From the NCBI GenBank assembly GCA_029931535.1, contig JAQPZY010001610.1:5369501-5433500 (forward strand): a stretch of 64,000 nucleotides of DNA, written 5' to 3'. Below, in pieces: positions 43,311 through 56,580 of this stretch. Both the position numbers and the translations under genes were made by a program. Origin of the DNA: Margaritifera margaritifera (Eukaryota > Mollusca > Bivalvia > Unionida > Margaritiferidae). The stretch's first letter is position 1, and the number at the start of each line of letters is the position of its first letter. The notes under the pieces were generated by a model. The model was not told the DNA's origin and ran no database searches. It saw nothing but the letters and a program-made list of their open reading frames with translations.

Positions 43311-43935
43311 CCACTGTTTAGAGAAGAAGATTTAATGGGAAAACAGTGCTCCCGCAATAGATAGATGACCATAATTTTAGTAAATGTACCGTTTAGTCAT
43401 CCATTTTTCAAACTTGGTCTTTAGGTCCCATTGCGAATAGTAGATGTGTATGTTTCTCAGTGCGATTGTAATACCGGGATTAACAGGTGAAGTATATTGT
43501 GTTGTTGGGCAAGCATAATTATCGGTATTTGACAACTGTTTCAATCTAATCTCCATTTAGATGTCCTAGTATTTGCTTCTTTTTTATCCTTCAAAATACT
43601 TGCTGGATACTTTTCTATCTCTCGAGGGGTATAAATGTATCAAAAAGGTAACTAAAAGGTGTGATATAAGTATGAGAAAAGTACAAGAAAGTTGGGAAAT
43701 GATATGCAGCAATCATCAGTTATATATGGTATCATCAATTTATAACGCTTGTTGCATACCATATTTTCATTTGAAGCGAATGACCATAACGTATATGCTA
43801 TTGTGGCTATTTAAATTTGAACTTATTCCATTGTAATTAAACAATATATTATTTCGAGACTCGGTATATTCTTTGTTATCTTTTAAATTTATACGTGGAT
43901 CATTATAAGCCAATAATATATTCTTCCTCAGTAGG

Positions 43936-43938
<3 letters not shown>

Positions 43939-43997
<59 letters not shown>
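43939..43997. repeat. (AT)n microsatellite
   Basis: Alternating TA in intron 3, about 220 nt before exon 4. Confidence 0.95.
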
Positions 43998-43999
<2 letters not shown>

Positions 44000-44221
44000 T
44001 TATACTCATACTCACATTTAAGTAGTAGGACATAATTATAATAATAATGGCAGTTATTGATCTGTTCTTCATAACAAGTCTCAGCATCGTCTTCGTAATC
44101 ATTTACCAATGGTTTTGAATTACCATTATATAGCACTTCAAAGAGACTGTCATGTCTATTATCATAATAATGATCAGAGTCATTAGAGTTAGGATCAGAG
44201 TGAGGAGTGCTTATATTCTAG

Positions 44222-44381
44222 AACGGAAACATACAAATCGGAGGCAATAGTTACGATCTTCGTGCAGCGCAGTCAGATGTCACATCAAGACACTTGTTGG
44301 AATTTCCAGGTCTTCATGGCAAACGATATGTTCTACAGAACCAAGCATATATCCAAAGAGAAAATTCAGTTGAAAATAAAG
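44222..44381 (+). CDS. Metalloprotease exon 4: prodomain
   Basis: 160 nt from ATTCTAG to GTTTGT, entering at phase 0 and leaving at phase 1. Contains GNIQIGGNSYDLRAA, then HLLEFPGLHGKRYVLQNQAY, a pattern found late in mollusc-type ADAM prodomains. The donor is weaker than the others. Confidence 0.82.
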
Positions 44382-44868
44382 GTTTGTAAGATCTTATTAT
44401 ATTTCGAGCATACACTATGTGGAAACTGCAAAACCACCACGAAGGTGTGATTTCTTTCCTGACCACAATTACAGCAGTAGGGCGGACGAAGCATGGTATT
44501 TGTATATGTATGCATGTTTGAATGTGTATATATATATATATATATATATACTAATAATGTATTTATTTATTTATTTTGCCATATCTTTTCTCTGCTTTAT
44601 TACAATAAAGAAATTATTATATGTCGTTGTATCAATTACGGTTTAATGCCACTTTTTTCTCTTAATCTAAACGATAAACGCAACTGAGAGCAATTACGGA
44701 ACTATCGCTATGATTAAAAACATCGTTTTTCTGTCGAGATACACTTATTTAAATCCCTATTCAACGTTCCTTTTGTTTGGAGGTATAGAACAGTAATAAA
44801 ATGCAGGAAAATACAATTAAACTTACCTCTCGGTCGTTCTATTTCATCAAGAATATCTCATCTTGCAG

Positions 44869-45021
44869 ATGACGGAAACGTCAAGGAGATAGAAAAAGAA
44901 CAAAACGTTATAGCTCTGTTCCGAGGTGTCCAAGAACAACACAGACAAAACAATTTTCCTCGGTCAGACGCTACGCTATCATCACGAAATGTAACATCAT
45001 TACATAATAGAGCGGGAACAG
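44869..45021 (+). CDS. Metalloprotease exon 5: end of prodomain
   Basis: 153 nt, phase 1 to phase 1, TTGCAG to GTGAGA. The joined sequence begins DDGNVKEIEKEQ and ends near TLSSRNVTSLHNRAG. It contains one N-glycosylation motif (NVT). It lacks a basic furin motif. Confidence 0.85.
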
Positions 45022-45354
45022 GTGAGAACAGTTATAGTGACAGAAACAAAGCGGATGGTGCAATATAATCACGTATTGAGATGATATGATAATAGCAAAT
45101 GTGAAGATGGCAAGATAACCAATGAAGACAATGATAAATTCAGTTTATTAGATTATATGCCCTTATTATTCGTAAGCATTACATGCCTTCTGAGAATATA
45201 CATTAGTATAGAAGAATATAACTTGGTATATGGAAACTATATATACAAAAATGACACAATTTAAATGTATTGTTAAAGGCTGGGGATATATAACATGCAT
45301 ATGTTTAAACATTGCAAATTTTATACACAGAAAAATCTCGCCAGCTAAAGACAG

Positions 45355-45403
45355 TCTACTATGTCAAGGTGGCCGTGCTGATAGACTCGGAAACATGGGA
45401 GTT
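45355..45403 (+). CDS. Metalloprotease exon 6: catalytic domain start
   Basis: 49 nt between AAGACAG and GTAAGT. Joined at phase 1 it gives VYYVKVAVLIDSETWE, the hallmark first strand of the M12B catalytic domain. Confidence 0.9.
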
Positions 45404-45489
45404 GTAAGTGATCTCTTTCATGAAAACATGACTACATATCCATTTATCTATATATTTATATCAATAATGTCTTAGAGTAAACAAATAGA

Positions 45490-45495
45490 AACTTA

Positions 45496-45566
<71 letters not shown>

Positions 45567-45745
45567 ACGTACTCTTCTACCTCCCTTTGTCCATGTACCT
45601 GCCTACCTGCCTAATTTGTCCCAACTTGTACTTAATTCTCTGTATCTCTCTCTTACTCTCTCTCTCTCTCTTTATATATATATATATATTTATATATATA
45701 TTATATATATATATATATCTGTGTATATATGTATGTATGTGTATA

Positions 45746-45782
<37 letters not shown>

Positions 45783-45818
45783 GTGTGTATGTATGTATAT
45801 ATCTGTGTGTGTATGTTT

Positions 45819-45890
<72 letters not shown>
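45490..45890. repeat. (CTAT)n, (TA)n, (TC)n and (TG)n cluster
   Basis: CTAT units at 45,498-45,526, TA to 45,565, a TC run near 45.65 kb, then mixed TA/TGTA tracts to 45,890. Replaces the simpler tracts of block 1. Confidence 0.93.
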
Positions 45891-45892
<2 letters not shown>

Positions 45893-46336
45893 CATCAATG
45901 CTGGAAGCCAAAGTTTATTGAAATGTTTATCCAGATAATATTGAAAAATTGTCTTGAATATGTGTCACAAATTACACAAAGTAATTGAGCGCCCAGATAT
46001 TATAAACGGTCCCATGCTCGAGTGTCTGGTTATACGCGCATACATTATTTCTGGTCTATCGAAATTTGGCGAATTTGCCATGCAGTTTGAAGATATAATT
46101 AATGTTGAACCCAAATCACGTAGTAAAGGTCATGAATCTAGCAAACAAGACACAGACAAGGGAATCGCAATAATTTATTATGCAAGTATATTTACATCTG
46201 TTACTTCTTTCCCGAGACTGAGATCATTTATCAAATCATCGTCCATATGTTACATCCCTTTCGTCATACACGAAAGCATACACATGCACAAAGCACGCAC
46301 ACAAATATAAAATATACATTTCATGTCTACTTGCAG

Positions 46337-46430
46337 ATATTCATCGATGGTATCCTCCTCCGATCCCGTAACTAGAGATAGTGAAACGGAAAATAAGATA
46401 AAAGAATCTTACTCACACGTTATGAATGGT
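46337..46430 (+). CDS. Metalloprotease exon 7: catalytic helix
   Basis: 94 nt, entering at phase 2 and leaving at phase 0, TTGCAG to GTAAGT. Encodes (L)YSSMVSSSDPVTRDSETE, then IKESYSHVMNG. Because the upstream paralog lost one base here, this copy shows the ancestral length. Confidence 0.88.
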
Positions 46431-47017
46431 GTAAGTAATGAAGTCTTAACCAATGAATACATTATCATTATTTTAATTTACACACTACATATTTTTGAAG
46501 AAACAAAATGCTCATTTGGAATGGAACGATGCGAGATCCAGCAATACAAAGTGACTCTCCTTTTGATTGCCTAAATATAGAAGAGTTTTAAGTTACTTGA
46601 ATGCATCTCACGTGACTTAATTTCTTTAACATTAGTCGCCTATTGGCGTTATTATATTTTTTCTAGAAGTGACTACAGCTAAACTTCCCTAAGAAGGTTA
46701 CTCGGTAAACGGGCCCCATTTTCAGCCTGCCACATCTGTATGAATTGGGAAACAATTGTCTCAAAAAGGCAGTTAAAATACTAAGCAGACGTTCATATAT
46801 TAGCCACCTATATGAAACGGCCACATCTTTCATATTAATAGTGTCCGGTTTAGAGCAATGTCATCTTTCTTTATAAACTTTAGCATACGTTTTTATGCCA
46901 AACGTATGAAATTACGTATATTATACTTGTACATCGTCTGAGGATTATTTTTCCATTTTCATGTTGATATCATGCAATATAAACATTGTAAAATAGTTTA
47001 TTTGTATTTTGTAATAG

Positions 47018-47095
47018 GTAAACATGCGCTACAAAGGAATACAAGATCCTAGTATATCAATCCATGTCATCCTTTCTAGGTTTATATATTTCAAG
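47018..47095 (+). CDS. Metalloprotease exon 8: catalytic strands
   Basis: 78 nt, phase 0 to phase 0. Encodes VNMRYKGIQDPSISIHVILS and RFIYFK. NGVNxRYxxIxDPSIxI is a strong signature of invertebrate M12B catalytic domains. Confidence 0.9.
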
Positions 47096-48089
47096 GTAAG
47101 ATATTGTGTGAACTCGGGATTTCTGAACGTTCTTGAGTGCTTGCGATAGAGTGTTTGTTTTGTCTGTGAACATGATTTAATGTAAATCCTCTATTATAAC
47201 AAATGTTACATTCTGATATACAATCAGAGTGGGGAGTGGTGATGACGATTCTTGAGACTTCAAGCAGATGAAGGGATTGTAAAGTACTAGTTTTGATATA
47301 AGCAATCGTTCAGGTAATGCATACACACGTATATAGCATACATGAATCCATCTATTTTGCAATAGAAGAAATGGCGTTTCGCTCTAACTATAAATGCATG
47401 TGCACAGTTCGTTACAATTGATAATTCCCCCAATACCGGTCACCTAGCTCTGCGTCAACTGATAGATTCATCTCATCAATAAAAATCAGTATGGCCTTGT
47501 TGTTTGAATGGCAAAGGTCTGGTGGCAAAGTTACATGGTGCAATAACTTATTCTGTATTATCCACATTAATCTATGATAACATTTTAACTGAATAAATGC
47601 TAAGTTATTGTGCCAGATTTTCAGCGATGTGGGAAAAAATCGTCGTTTATTTAAAAAAAAAAAGTTTTCGCCGGTTTAATGGTATAATATTCCCAGAAGA
47701 GATATAATTTCTGTCACGACAAAACCAACATTTCTTATTGCACCTTTTATACAATAATGTTAAGATCAAACTGGCTTCAATCTCTGATTATAATTAGGTT
47801 TGCAGTTTTGGTATAAATGTTTATACGTACAATATAAACAGAAGAAAACAAACTGTTGAGAAAATATTCTCAAATAATTCTGACCCCCTATGACAGAATA
47901 ACAGAGTCAAAATTAAACCACCTATCTGGAACAATTTGTCGCAGTGCATTTTGCATTGATGCCAGGGACACCCACTATACCGGCTAATGACGGGAGCATT
48001 AAATTATTGCAGTCTTTTTTTTTCCTTGGAAAAGCATTTTCCCTTGCAGCCAGAAAATTACTACATATACTAATATTTGGTAGATCCAG

Positions 48090-48560
48090 TGTAAATTATT
48101 ACATAGGATATTACGTACTAATAATTCATGGACCAAAAATTGTATAGGATAATACGTAATAATATTTAATGAACTACATTTACATAGGATATTACGTACT
48201 AAATACTTAATGGACTAAAATTACGTATGATATTACGTACTAATACTTAATGGACTAAAATTACATAGGATATTACGTAATAATACCGACTTGACTAAAA
48301 ACACATAGAATATTGCGTATTGATATTGATTTGACTAAAAATACATAGGATACTAGTAACTAATGTTTCCAGTCTGAACTATTACAAAGAGTATTAGGTA
48401 TTAATACTTTCTTTAATAAAATTGCATAATATATTACGTAGTTATACTTACTGTACTAATATTACATAGGATATTGCGTACTAAAATTAATACTTACTGG
48501 ACTAAAATGACATAAGATACTACTTACTAATGTTTTCTTCACTAGCATTGGTATATTGAA
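48090..48560. repeat. Intronic minisatellite, about 10 units
   Basis: Same unit as at 10.35-10.58 kb (ATTACGTACTAATACTTA, ATGGACTAAAATTACATAGG), about twice as many copies. Confidence 0.8.
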
Positions 48561-48904
48561 TTATAATACCAGCACTCGGTGCAAAAACAATCCAGAAATA
48601 GTCTCATTTTGTTTTAATTATTTGTTTGTTTTTTTGTGGAGTGGGGGATGTATACCAAAAGAACGATTTTAACACATATTACATATAAAGTTTCTGGATT
48701 GTTTGAGCCAGAGTCAGAACAAGCATAATACAGTCTGGATATCATATTATTAAAAACAAAAATGTATATATAAAAATGTGTGCGTGAACATGACACCATG
48801 TTTAGAATTATGAAGAAGATGTCTTAAACTGCAGAACGGGATTGGAAAAATCATCACCGTAAAACATGGCAGTTTAAAAGATAGTCTTGATTTAATTGAA
48901 CCAT

Positions 48905-48909
48905 ATACT

Positions 48910-48987
<78 letters not shown>

Positions 48988-49084
48988 TGATAATTTGGAT
49001 GTATATTTGTATCTACGTAATGCCTAAACATAATGACATGAATGCAAAAGTCATATGCATATGTTATTGATGTTTATGTTCAAA

Positions 49085-49157
<73 letters not shown>
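48905..49157. repeat. (CTAT)n-(AT)n and (AT)n microsatellites
   Basis: CTAT then AT at 48,905-48,987 and a separate AT tract at 49,089-49,157. Confidence 0.95.
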
Positions 49158-49532
49158 TGAAACATTCCTTTCTGTCTAGCTATAGTTATGTAAAGGTAAT
49201 ATATAATAGAATACTTGCCCATCATCACTCTCTCTCTCTCTCTTTCCGTACATTAGATGATATTCTTGTATTTATATTTGCAATAATCATTATACCTACA
49301 GCCATCTTTTATAAGCCTGTAGTATGTTGCCTGACTTACAGCTGCCCGTGTACTAGGAAAATAAATGGAAAAAGAAATATGCAACTTTGTTCTTTTCATC
49401 TGCATGGATAGCTCCGTGCACAAATACTGCAGCGCTTTCAAGTCTTTTTTTTCTTCCATTTTTTCCTTGTAGAGGGAAACTGCCTTTCCGCAGCTGCTAA
49501 ATAATTTCCATTTGTTTCCTTTTTGTTTAAAG

Positions 49533-49690
49533 CGGAAAGAAGACTTTACACTGAGGCATTCTAAGGTGGTTGAAGATGACGGAGAATACTATATTGATGC
49601 AGATACATATCTTTATGATCTCACATAATGAGACCAAGGCATAGGCAATACGTATGCACCAAGCTACGACCACGCAATGCTCTTTACAAG
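49533..49690 (+). pseudogene. Metalloprotease exon 9 with TAA TGA in frame
   Basis: 158 nt, entering at phase 0 and leaving at phase 2, GTTTAAAG to GTAATT. Encodes RKEDFTLRHSKVVEDDGEYY, then DADTYLYDLT, two stops (49626-49631), then DQGIGNTYAPSYDHAMLFTR. Codons on both sides fit the M12B family in one frame, so the frame itself is intact. The TGA lies where relatives usually have Trp before D-Q/R, one substitution from TGG. No alternative splice sites that skip only the stops are visible. Leaving out the whole exon would break the phase and remove the DHAMLF core strand. Confidence 0.82.
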
Positions 49691-50781
49691 GTAATTGTGT
49701 GTGCACCGGGTATAACCCTAACGTTGAGGATACAATGATTACTCGCGGAATACTCCCAAATTACACTCGGAATGGATTCAAAATGAAAAGCAGATATACA
49801 TTTTCTCTATTTTCTCAATGTTGCTTAACACTTTGATGAAAAGTTGTAGCTCACGGAATACTAATCGAACTCATGTGTCTGAAAACTCAGTTCCTTGTTG
49901 TAAATACTGACTGTGTTTTCCAAGGGCCTATACACAACGTAAAAAGTAACAAACTGTCACGGCGTCATTAAGGTAGAGCAGACCTGAAAATCATATATCG
50001 TGTAGCTTTTGGGAAGTTGATTTACCCATTATAAACTATACTGTGATATTTTTGTTTTCTAAATTATGCTGGTTCAACTAGGAGTGCGATCAAAAAGTGA
50101 TATATAAGTTTTAAGGTATACCAGAGGGTCTTTAATATTTCCAAGTCATAAATACATTTATCGTATTATCCTTTCACTCAAATATACTAAATACACTTGA
50201 AGTTTTTGTTCGTTTACGTTTATCTTATTGATAGGTCAACTCAATCACTCCCATAAACTATACGGTCAAATAAACATCAACCAGACGATTTCCCATCTAT
50301 ATGCTTCAATACGATTATGGTTGGCATCATTACAATTTTAGGCTGCGTCTTTTATATGGAAACAATTTGTTAGAATAATTGCAATGTAGCTAGGATATGT
50401 TTCGATATGTTGGTTAGAATGATTAGCATGTTCAATCCACTCTTCGTCTTCCGATATTACTAGTAACTATAATATAACAAAAGAGTTTAAAATAGCAGAA
50501 AAAATATTAATAAAATATTGCTGCTTAGGTCAAACCAGATCGACTGCTTTACCGTGTCCCTGGGAAAGACACTTAACCACTATTTGCTCGGCTTGATATA
50601 CCTAAATAAACTGTATTTGTTTCATTCGTTGGCGACAAATGCAAGCTGAAATCAGTAATCTAGGCTTCAGATGTTTTCCCAATATTTATATTTCCCATTA
50701 AACGAAGACAACACATGCAGCCGGAAAGTTATGCATAGCCTGCAATAGATTACCTTTCGCTCATTCTCCAATTAGTAATAC

Positions 50782-50857
<76 letters not shown>

Positions 50858-50860
50858 CTG
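50782..50860. repeat. (AT)n-(GT)n microsatellite
   Basis: Compound tract in intron 9, absent from block 1. Confidence 0.95.
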
Positions 50861-51120
50861 TGTGTGTGTTGAGCTCCACTCAGAGCAAGTATGAACTTTC
50901 CATGAGATAATGCATGTTCTGTTTTTTCATATTAGTTTTGCTACTAGCTTTACCATATTGTTTTTTCAAGACTCTGGATTTCACTAACTTTGAAAACAAC
51001 AACACATTTATCAGAAGTAATTTTTTTCGAGACCATTGTTACTTTAGTGTTTCGTGGGCTGCACATTTGCACAATGATATTAAGCGTAAAGGAGAAAATA
51101 TGCAAACGATATCTTTGACA

Positions 51121-51505
<385 letters not shown>

Positions 51506-52503
51506 TGCTTTTCAGTACTGAAATTTACATTGAGTCTAAATCTAAATAAGTCATATGTTAATCAAAAGTATCTTCCCCGATAAAATTACAGTCAAGTTCT
51601 TGTCACAAGTTATTATACAGACAACAAACAGGCGAAGGTACGGTGCACCAAGTCAGATAAACTGGACTAGTGCTTTCGAGATATAAGGATATATTTGTAA
51701 ACACACTGGAACCGTATAACAATCAGAAACACAAAAAAGTAAATAACGTATGTACTTTCCTAATACATACATTTTTGTTATGATAAAAACAAACCAAGCT
51801 GATTTCATCGTAACAAAACATCACGTGAATACATACATTTGGTACTTGTAATTGTTCTTAATGCGTGTCACCCCGCCATAAGAAATCGGTAGATCATGCA
51901 AATGCTTGGCTAGTTCCTGTCCTGCTTCACCGTGCTCTGTTCTCATTCTTGTAAAGAAAGATGCATATTGTATCAGCGGCATGCACGATTCATATAAATA
52001 TATTACAAGATATACACTATTGTGAATTTTCCATATCTGATACCAAGAAATATCATGGGCCATCGTTCTTTCATTTATCTGTCAAATAATATGGTGAACT
52101 TAATGACTATGGATCAATTATATGTGATTCAATTATAATGTACATTCATTGGATCAAAGTGAAGTATCAATCAATTTCCCGTCATTTGGGATAGGTTTAT
52201 ACCATGCGGCTTTCTCACATGGCAAACTATGCTAAAAATGTGTAGGAATGAGATCAAAGTTTCGTTATGCATCCCCCCTCTTAATATTTGTTTATTTTTA
52301 TCCATGCGAGCCTTTTTCGTCAGTTCATGACAATTGCTACCTTTTATAATGGAAAAGTTAAATTTGTCATCAGGTTTTTGTATAGGTTTTTCTAAAGCTC
52401 ACTATGAATGTCATGGTTTGTCTGTAAAAGAGGGTGTCCTCTTTTGCCAGTTTGTCAAAAAGCATATTTTACAAGTACACAGAAAAAAATGTTTTATTTT
52501 TAG

Positions 52504-52544
52504 GTACAACTTATATATTGATGACCTAGATGCATCTATTGCAG
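52504..52544 (+). CDS. Metalloprotease exon 10
   Basis: 41 nt, entering at phase 2 and leaving at phase 1. Completes FTR-YNLYIDDLDASIAG, as in family members reading MLFTRYDxY...GSIAG. Acceptor TTTTTAG, donor GTAAGT. Confidence 0.88.
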
Positions 52545-52553
52545 GTAAGTATA

Positions 52554-52555
<2 letters not shown>

Positions 52556-52591
<36 letters not shown>

Positions 52592-52612
52592 CTCTCTCTC
52601 TCTCACTCTCTC
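52556..52612. repeat. (TC)n just inside the exon 10 donor
   Basis: Starts about 12 nt after the splice site, as in block 1. Confidence 0.92.
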
Positions 52613-53029
52613 AGTAAATACTTTGTCATACAAATTCTTATCATGACTCATACATGCCAGTGGCAAATTACTTTTTTTGAGTCATTGAAACAGATGGCAC
52701 AATCCAGTTGCCTCAGATAATTTTGTAGTAAACCTTCTCAGACACTATAATACGTGCAACCATTACAGATGTTAAAACTTGAATGGGTAATGTTCACCCA
52801 GATAGTCTCCTACCGATTGGATCGTTTATGGGTTCGAAATATATGTTCGTTTTCAATTAAAATACCATATCACATGTCTTCAAAGACCACATTGTCAACT
52901 CAACCATGGGGTCTCGTCAGACGGGCTTTTCTTTTTTCATATGCTTTCATTCAGTAATTCTAATTGCACTCCAAATCTCTGTGTGTCTCTCTGTGTCTCT
53001 CCCTCTGTCTCTCTGTCTCTGTCTCTCTG

Positions 53030-53129
<100 letters not shown>

Positions 53130-53431
53130 CCGGCGTGGTCGTTTCAATGGGATGGACTTATAACCAGCTCGGTAGTTGAGGTTTTACTGTGTATTCATAT
53201 ATAATTCCTGTGAGGGGTGACTTTTCATTAAACAACAACAAGTCACGTGATATGTAGTGTATCCACATATCATATAGAAATGACGTCAATGGTAGATATA
53301 TGACACTAAATAACGTCATATTCGTGGGGTGATGTAGGTAAAAAGACCTTTAACTGTACCAAAAGGAACGAAACTGCAACTTTCACAAATCAATAAACAC
53401 TCAGAGGACCACCTGAAAGTGATATGTTTAA

Positions 53432-53436
<5 letters not shown>

Positions 53437-53502
<66 letters not shown>

Positions 53503-53710
53503 GATGGTCGCTAGAGCAAGTTTGACTATAACTGAATAGATATATAGGGACAAACAATTTATATCGTTGAAAAGAGTTGACATGTATTCGAGGTTAAATT
53601 AGTGCTAAAACTACCTTATTGGGACCAATATATTTGGCCAATATGCAGATGACGTCGAGTTATTAAGGGGCCGGTTTAGATAGTTTTCAATATAAGTATT
53701 CATGCATGTA

Positions 53711-53766
<56 letters not shown>
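53437..53766. repeat. Two (AT)n microsatellites
   Basis: AT tracts at 53,437-53,500 and 53,712-53,766 with about 210 nt of unremarkable intron between. Confidence 0.95.
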
Positions 53767-53767
<1 letters not shown>

Positions 53768-54129
53768 GGATGCATGTGAGTAGTTGCTAATTATTAACAT
53801 ATATCTGAGGCATACACATAATAGGCGCACGACAAAAAAATCGGAATGTTTCACCTTGAGACTTGGTAACATATTCCTTACGGAGTGACTATTTTTTCGA
53901 TATAAAACAGATCTCGGGTTAGTTTCATTTTACTTCGGAGAATCTTTTATATTTATGTCTTACTGATAAAATTTGTATCAGCTTGTTTGATGTGAACGTA
54001 GGATAGCTTTGTATTGTTAGCCGTTTTGAATTTAAGAATGATCGCATGCATCAAGCTTCAGCTTTTACATTTTAATATCACTTCTGCAACACACACACAC
54101 ACACACGCATATATATATATATATATATT

Positions 54130-54870
54130 GTTACGACTCTATGCTCTTAAAATAATGCCACAGAAAGATAACGAAAGCCAAAAATTTATGCAAAATCAAC
54201 AAACGATTTATTTCTATACAATTAAAGTGAAAATAAAAGACACTTACAGTAAAGTGATTTTAAATCCAAATAATCATAAACATAAGTCATACATATAGAA
54301 ATTATAAAATGTTCCGAATGAATGAATGTTCCGAATGAATGGGTAGTCTTGAATGTCCTGATGTACCCCTATCATGTAATCCAGCTCATCTTTGAGAATG
54401 TCCACAGGTAACCCAAATCATATATTTAAATCCAAAGGTTGATGTAAGCACGTTAGGTAACTCCAATGAATCTTCCAAAAAATAATTCCTTTCGAATTAT
54501 GTATACAGCATTACGGCATTACAGGACTACCGCACAACTATTATTCCAAACAGTCTTATAATTCCAAAGACTGATCCTAAAAGAAGATGTTTTTCACACA
54601 TGATTTAAAATTGGAATGAATATAGTGCGTATATTAATATCTTATATACTCTTTGCAAATGGTCTATTTCACAACAGGAAACGGGTCATCTTACGATCCA
54701 GAATGCAATACTAGATTCGTCTTTAAAATTGAAATATTCTCAAGAAATGGTAAACGACGCTGACCTTGAACTCAAATGTAGACAACATTTTGTTTTGCAA
54801 CATAACCAAACTTAAAGTGCGACTTCTATTTGACACAATTTTAAAGTACAGACATAGAACACAAGTTTCG
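54130..54870 (+). mobile_element. LTR-like repeat, decayed second copy
   Basis: Begins TGTTACGACTCTATG after an (AC)n-(AT)n tract. It resembles 62,482-63,297 in order: the CAACAA-rich start, ATTAAAGTGAAAAT, CCAAATAATC, GTTCCGAAT, TCCAATGAATCTTCCAAAAAA and TTCGAATTA, and TGACCTTGAACTCAAAT with an ACATTTTGTTTT segment. The 3' end is lost in a (TA)n tract (54,882-54,951), so no target duplication can be seen. Confidence 0.6.
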
Positions 54871-54878
54871 GCAATAAA

Positions 54879-54881
<3 letters not shown>

Positions 54882-54944
<63 letters not shown>

Positions 54945-54951
54945 TATATAG
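54882..54951. repeat. (AT)n microsatellite
   Basis: AT tract abutting the decayed LTR-like repeat. A short (CT)n lies at 55,077-55,104. Confidence 0.95.
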
Positions 54952-55472
54952 TCTAAATGCGTTAGAGCAATTTACAGTTTGTATGTTTTTGATGCTCACT
55001 GTATAGGTGCAATGCTATTTTACTAATATGTCAGGTTAAGGTGTCTGTCTGTATGTATGTCTTTGTCTCTGCCTATCTCTCTCTCTCTCTCTCTCTCCTC
55101 TCTCTAACGAATTATGTATGTATCTTGTCATTAAATCATGTTCCATAGTCACACACACACTCAGGCCAACAAATGTCGCTATTGGCATTCTGTGTTGTCA
55201 CTATAAGTATATTAGTATACTTGTCTATAGCGACGTAATTCCTGTTATATTAGCGATATTACCTTTGTGTTTCACAGGCTTATATGCTTTTCATTTGCAA
55301 TGGATTGATTGAAATTCATGTTAAATTCCATTTCACTGAGATCAATAAAATAATTTATTCTAAATTAAGCACTGATAGTTTACCCATTCAGATCAGCGTA
55401 TGTGTTAAGTCTCCAAGTTTGGCCTGCAAGAATGTCATTATGATATCTAATCTTCTCTGTTTTACCTTTCAG

Positions 55473-55581
55473 GTTATTCTTATAATGATATGGTATGTAA
55501 CGTTGGTTTCAGAGTTTCGATTGTCAAGGCAAATGATTATTTTTCTACGTCGTTGGTAGCAGCACACGAACTTGGACACAG
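55473..55581 (+). CDS. Metalloprotease exon 12: zinc-binding motif
   Basis: 109 nt, entering at phase 1 and leaving at phase 2, TTTCAG to GTAAGT. It follows exon 10 directly. Encodes GYSYNDMVCNVGFRVSIVKA, then LVAAHELGH. His and Glu of HELGH (CAC GAA CTT GGA CAC, 55565-55579) are the zinc ligands and general base. The Cys in DMVCN fits the conserved catalytic-domain disulfide. Confidence 0.92.
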
Positions 55582-56580
55582 GTAAGTCATCTCTTGGCGC
55601 CCTATTTGTCTCCTGCATTTATGTTCACTCTCTTAGTATTTATCGTGACCCATATTGGATTCCTGATTTCCACACGAGCAACAGTCAGTTGCCGCCAATC
55701 CAAGGGCGATGGTTTCTTCCGGGTTTCCAGTTTCCTATATCTCAAGTACTAATCACCTTATCATCCGGGCCGTCGAAAATAATTACTATCCCATCAAGGT
55801 AAAATACATGAGCTTACATGATCAATGGACCTATCAGATTTGACGAAAATGCTCAGCCAACTTGTTCTTACAGCTGTTTATAAAATAGTTTTCTTTGTCT
55901 TTCTCCGTCAGAAAATATAATATTAATTATCTGAGCAATATGAAATATGTTGTGAAATGTTGATGAAAATCGGTTGATAGGTATTTAGGTTAAAAAGACC
56001 TTACCTTGTATATGGTGTAAAGTATAAGCCACATAATTGACCTATCTAGGCTCCCATGAGACCGCATGATCGACCCTACGCATCAAGGAACAAAACTGCG
56101 ATTACGTGAACATTCCCACCGTGCAGTTTGATTAGATTCGTCAGCTAGCCTTTAAAACCTTTTTTGTTTTCTGAGAAAGACTATATGGCATATATCAGCA
56201 GGATAGTTTTTACTACATATTCTGTCGAACAATTAAACAGAAGATAATCCTAAATTTGAATATCTGAAACAGTATTCTTCAGACTTTATATAAGCTATAC
56301 AAATATTCAATGAAGTTTTTACTTTGGAAAATTTCCTATAAATATTACCTCCTAGTGATCGCATTATGCTGTCTAAATTCAGGTGTTCTAATAGTCAGTT
56401 ACTTAAGAAAATGGTCAATGCTTGTATAGTTATTGAGAAGAAAGTTTATGTTTTGCATTGTGAAACTAATACCATCGGAAAGGAGTTTAAATATTTTTGT
56501 TCTTTCTGAATGCCCATATTTTAGAAAGTTGCACTATATCTGGTTTATATTCAAGCGACTTGCCTGGTTGTTATTTCCAG

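Larger units (their letters stand above)
36344..44221 (+). other. Metalloprotease intron 3 (7.9 kb)
   Basis: Largest intron. It holds a less AT-rich stretch with antisense coding-like exons (37.66-38.22 kb), a tRNA-like sequence (38.65-38.78 kb), the Polinton polymerase relic (41.7-42.4 kb), a short-unit satellite (42.96-43.31 kb) and (AT)n (43,939-43,997). 39.0-41.6 kb shows nothing I can name. Confidence 0.65.

Noticed and set aside
49626..49631. Programmed readthrough or selenocysteine at the double stop
   Set aside because: Two consecutive stops of different type make readthrough unlikely, selenocysteine could explain only TGA, and no selenocysteine-insertion element was sought or seen.
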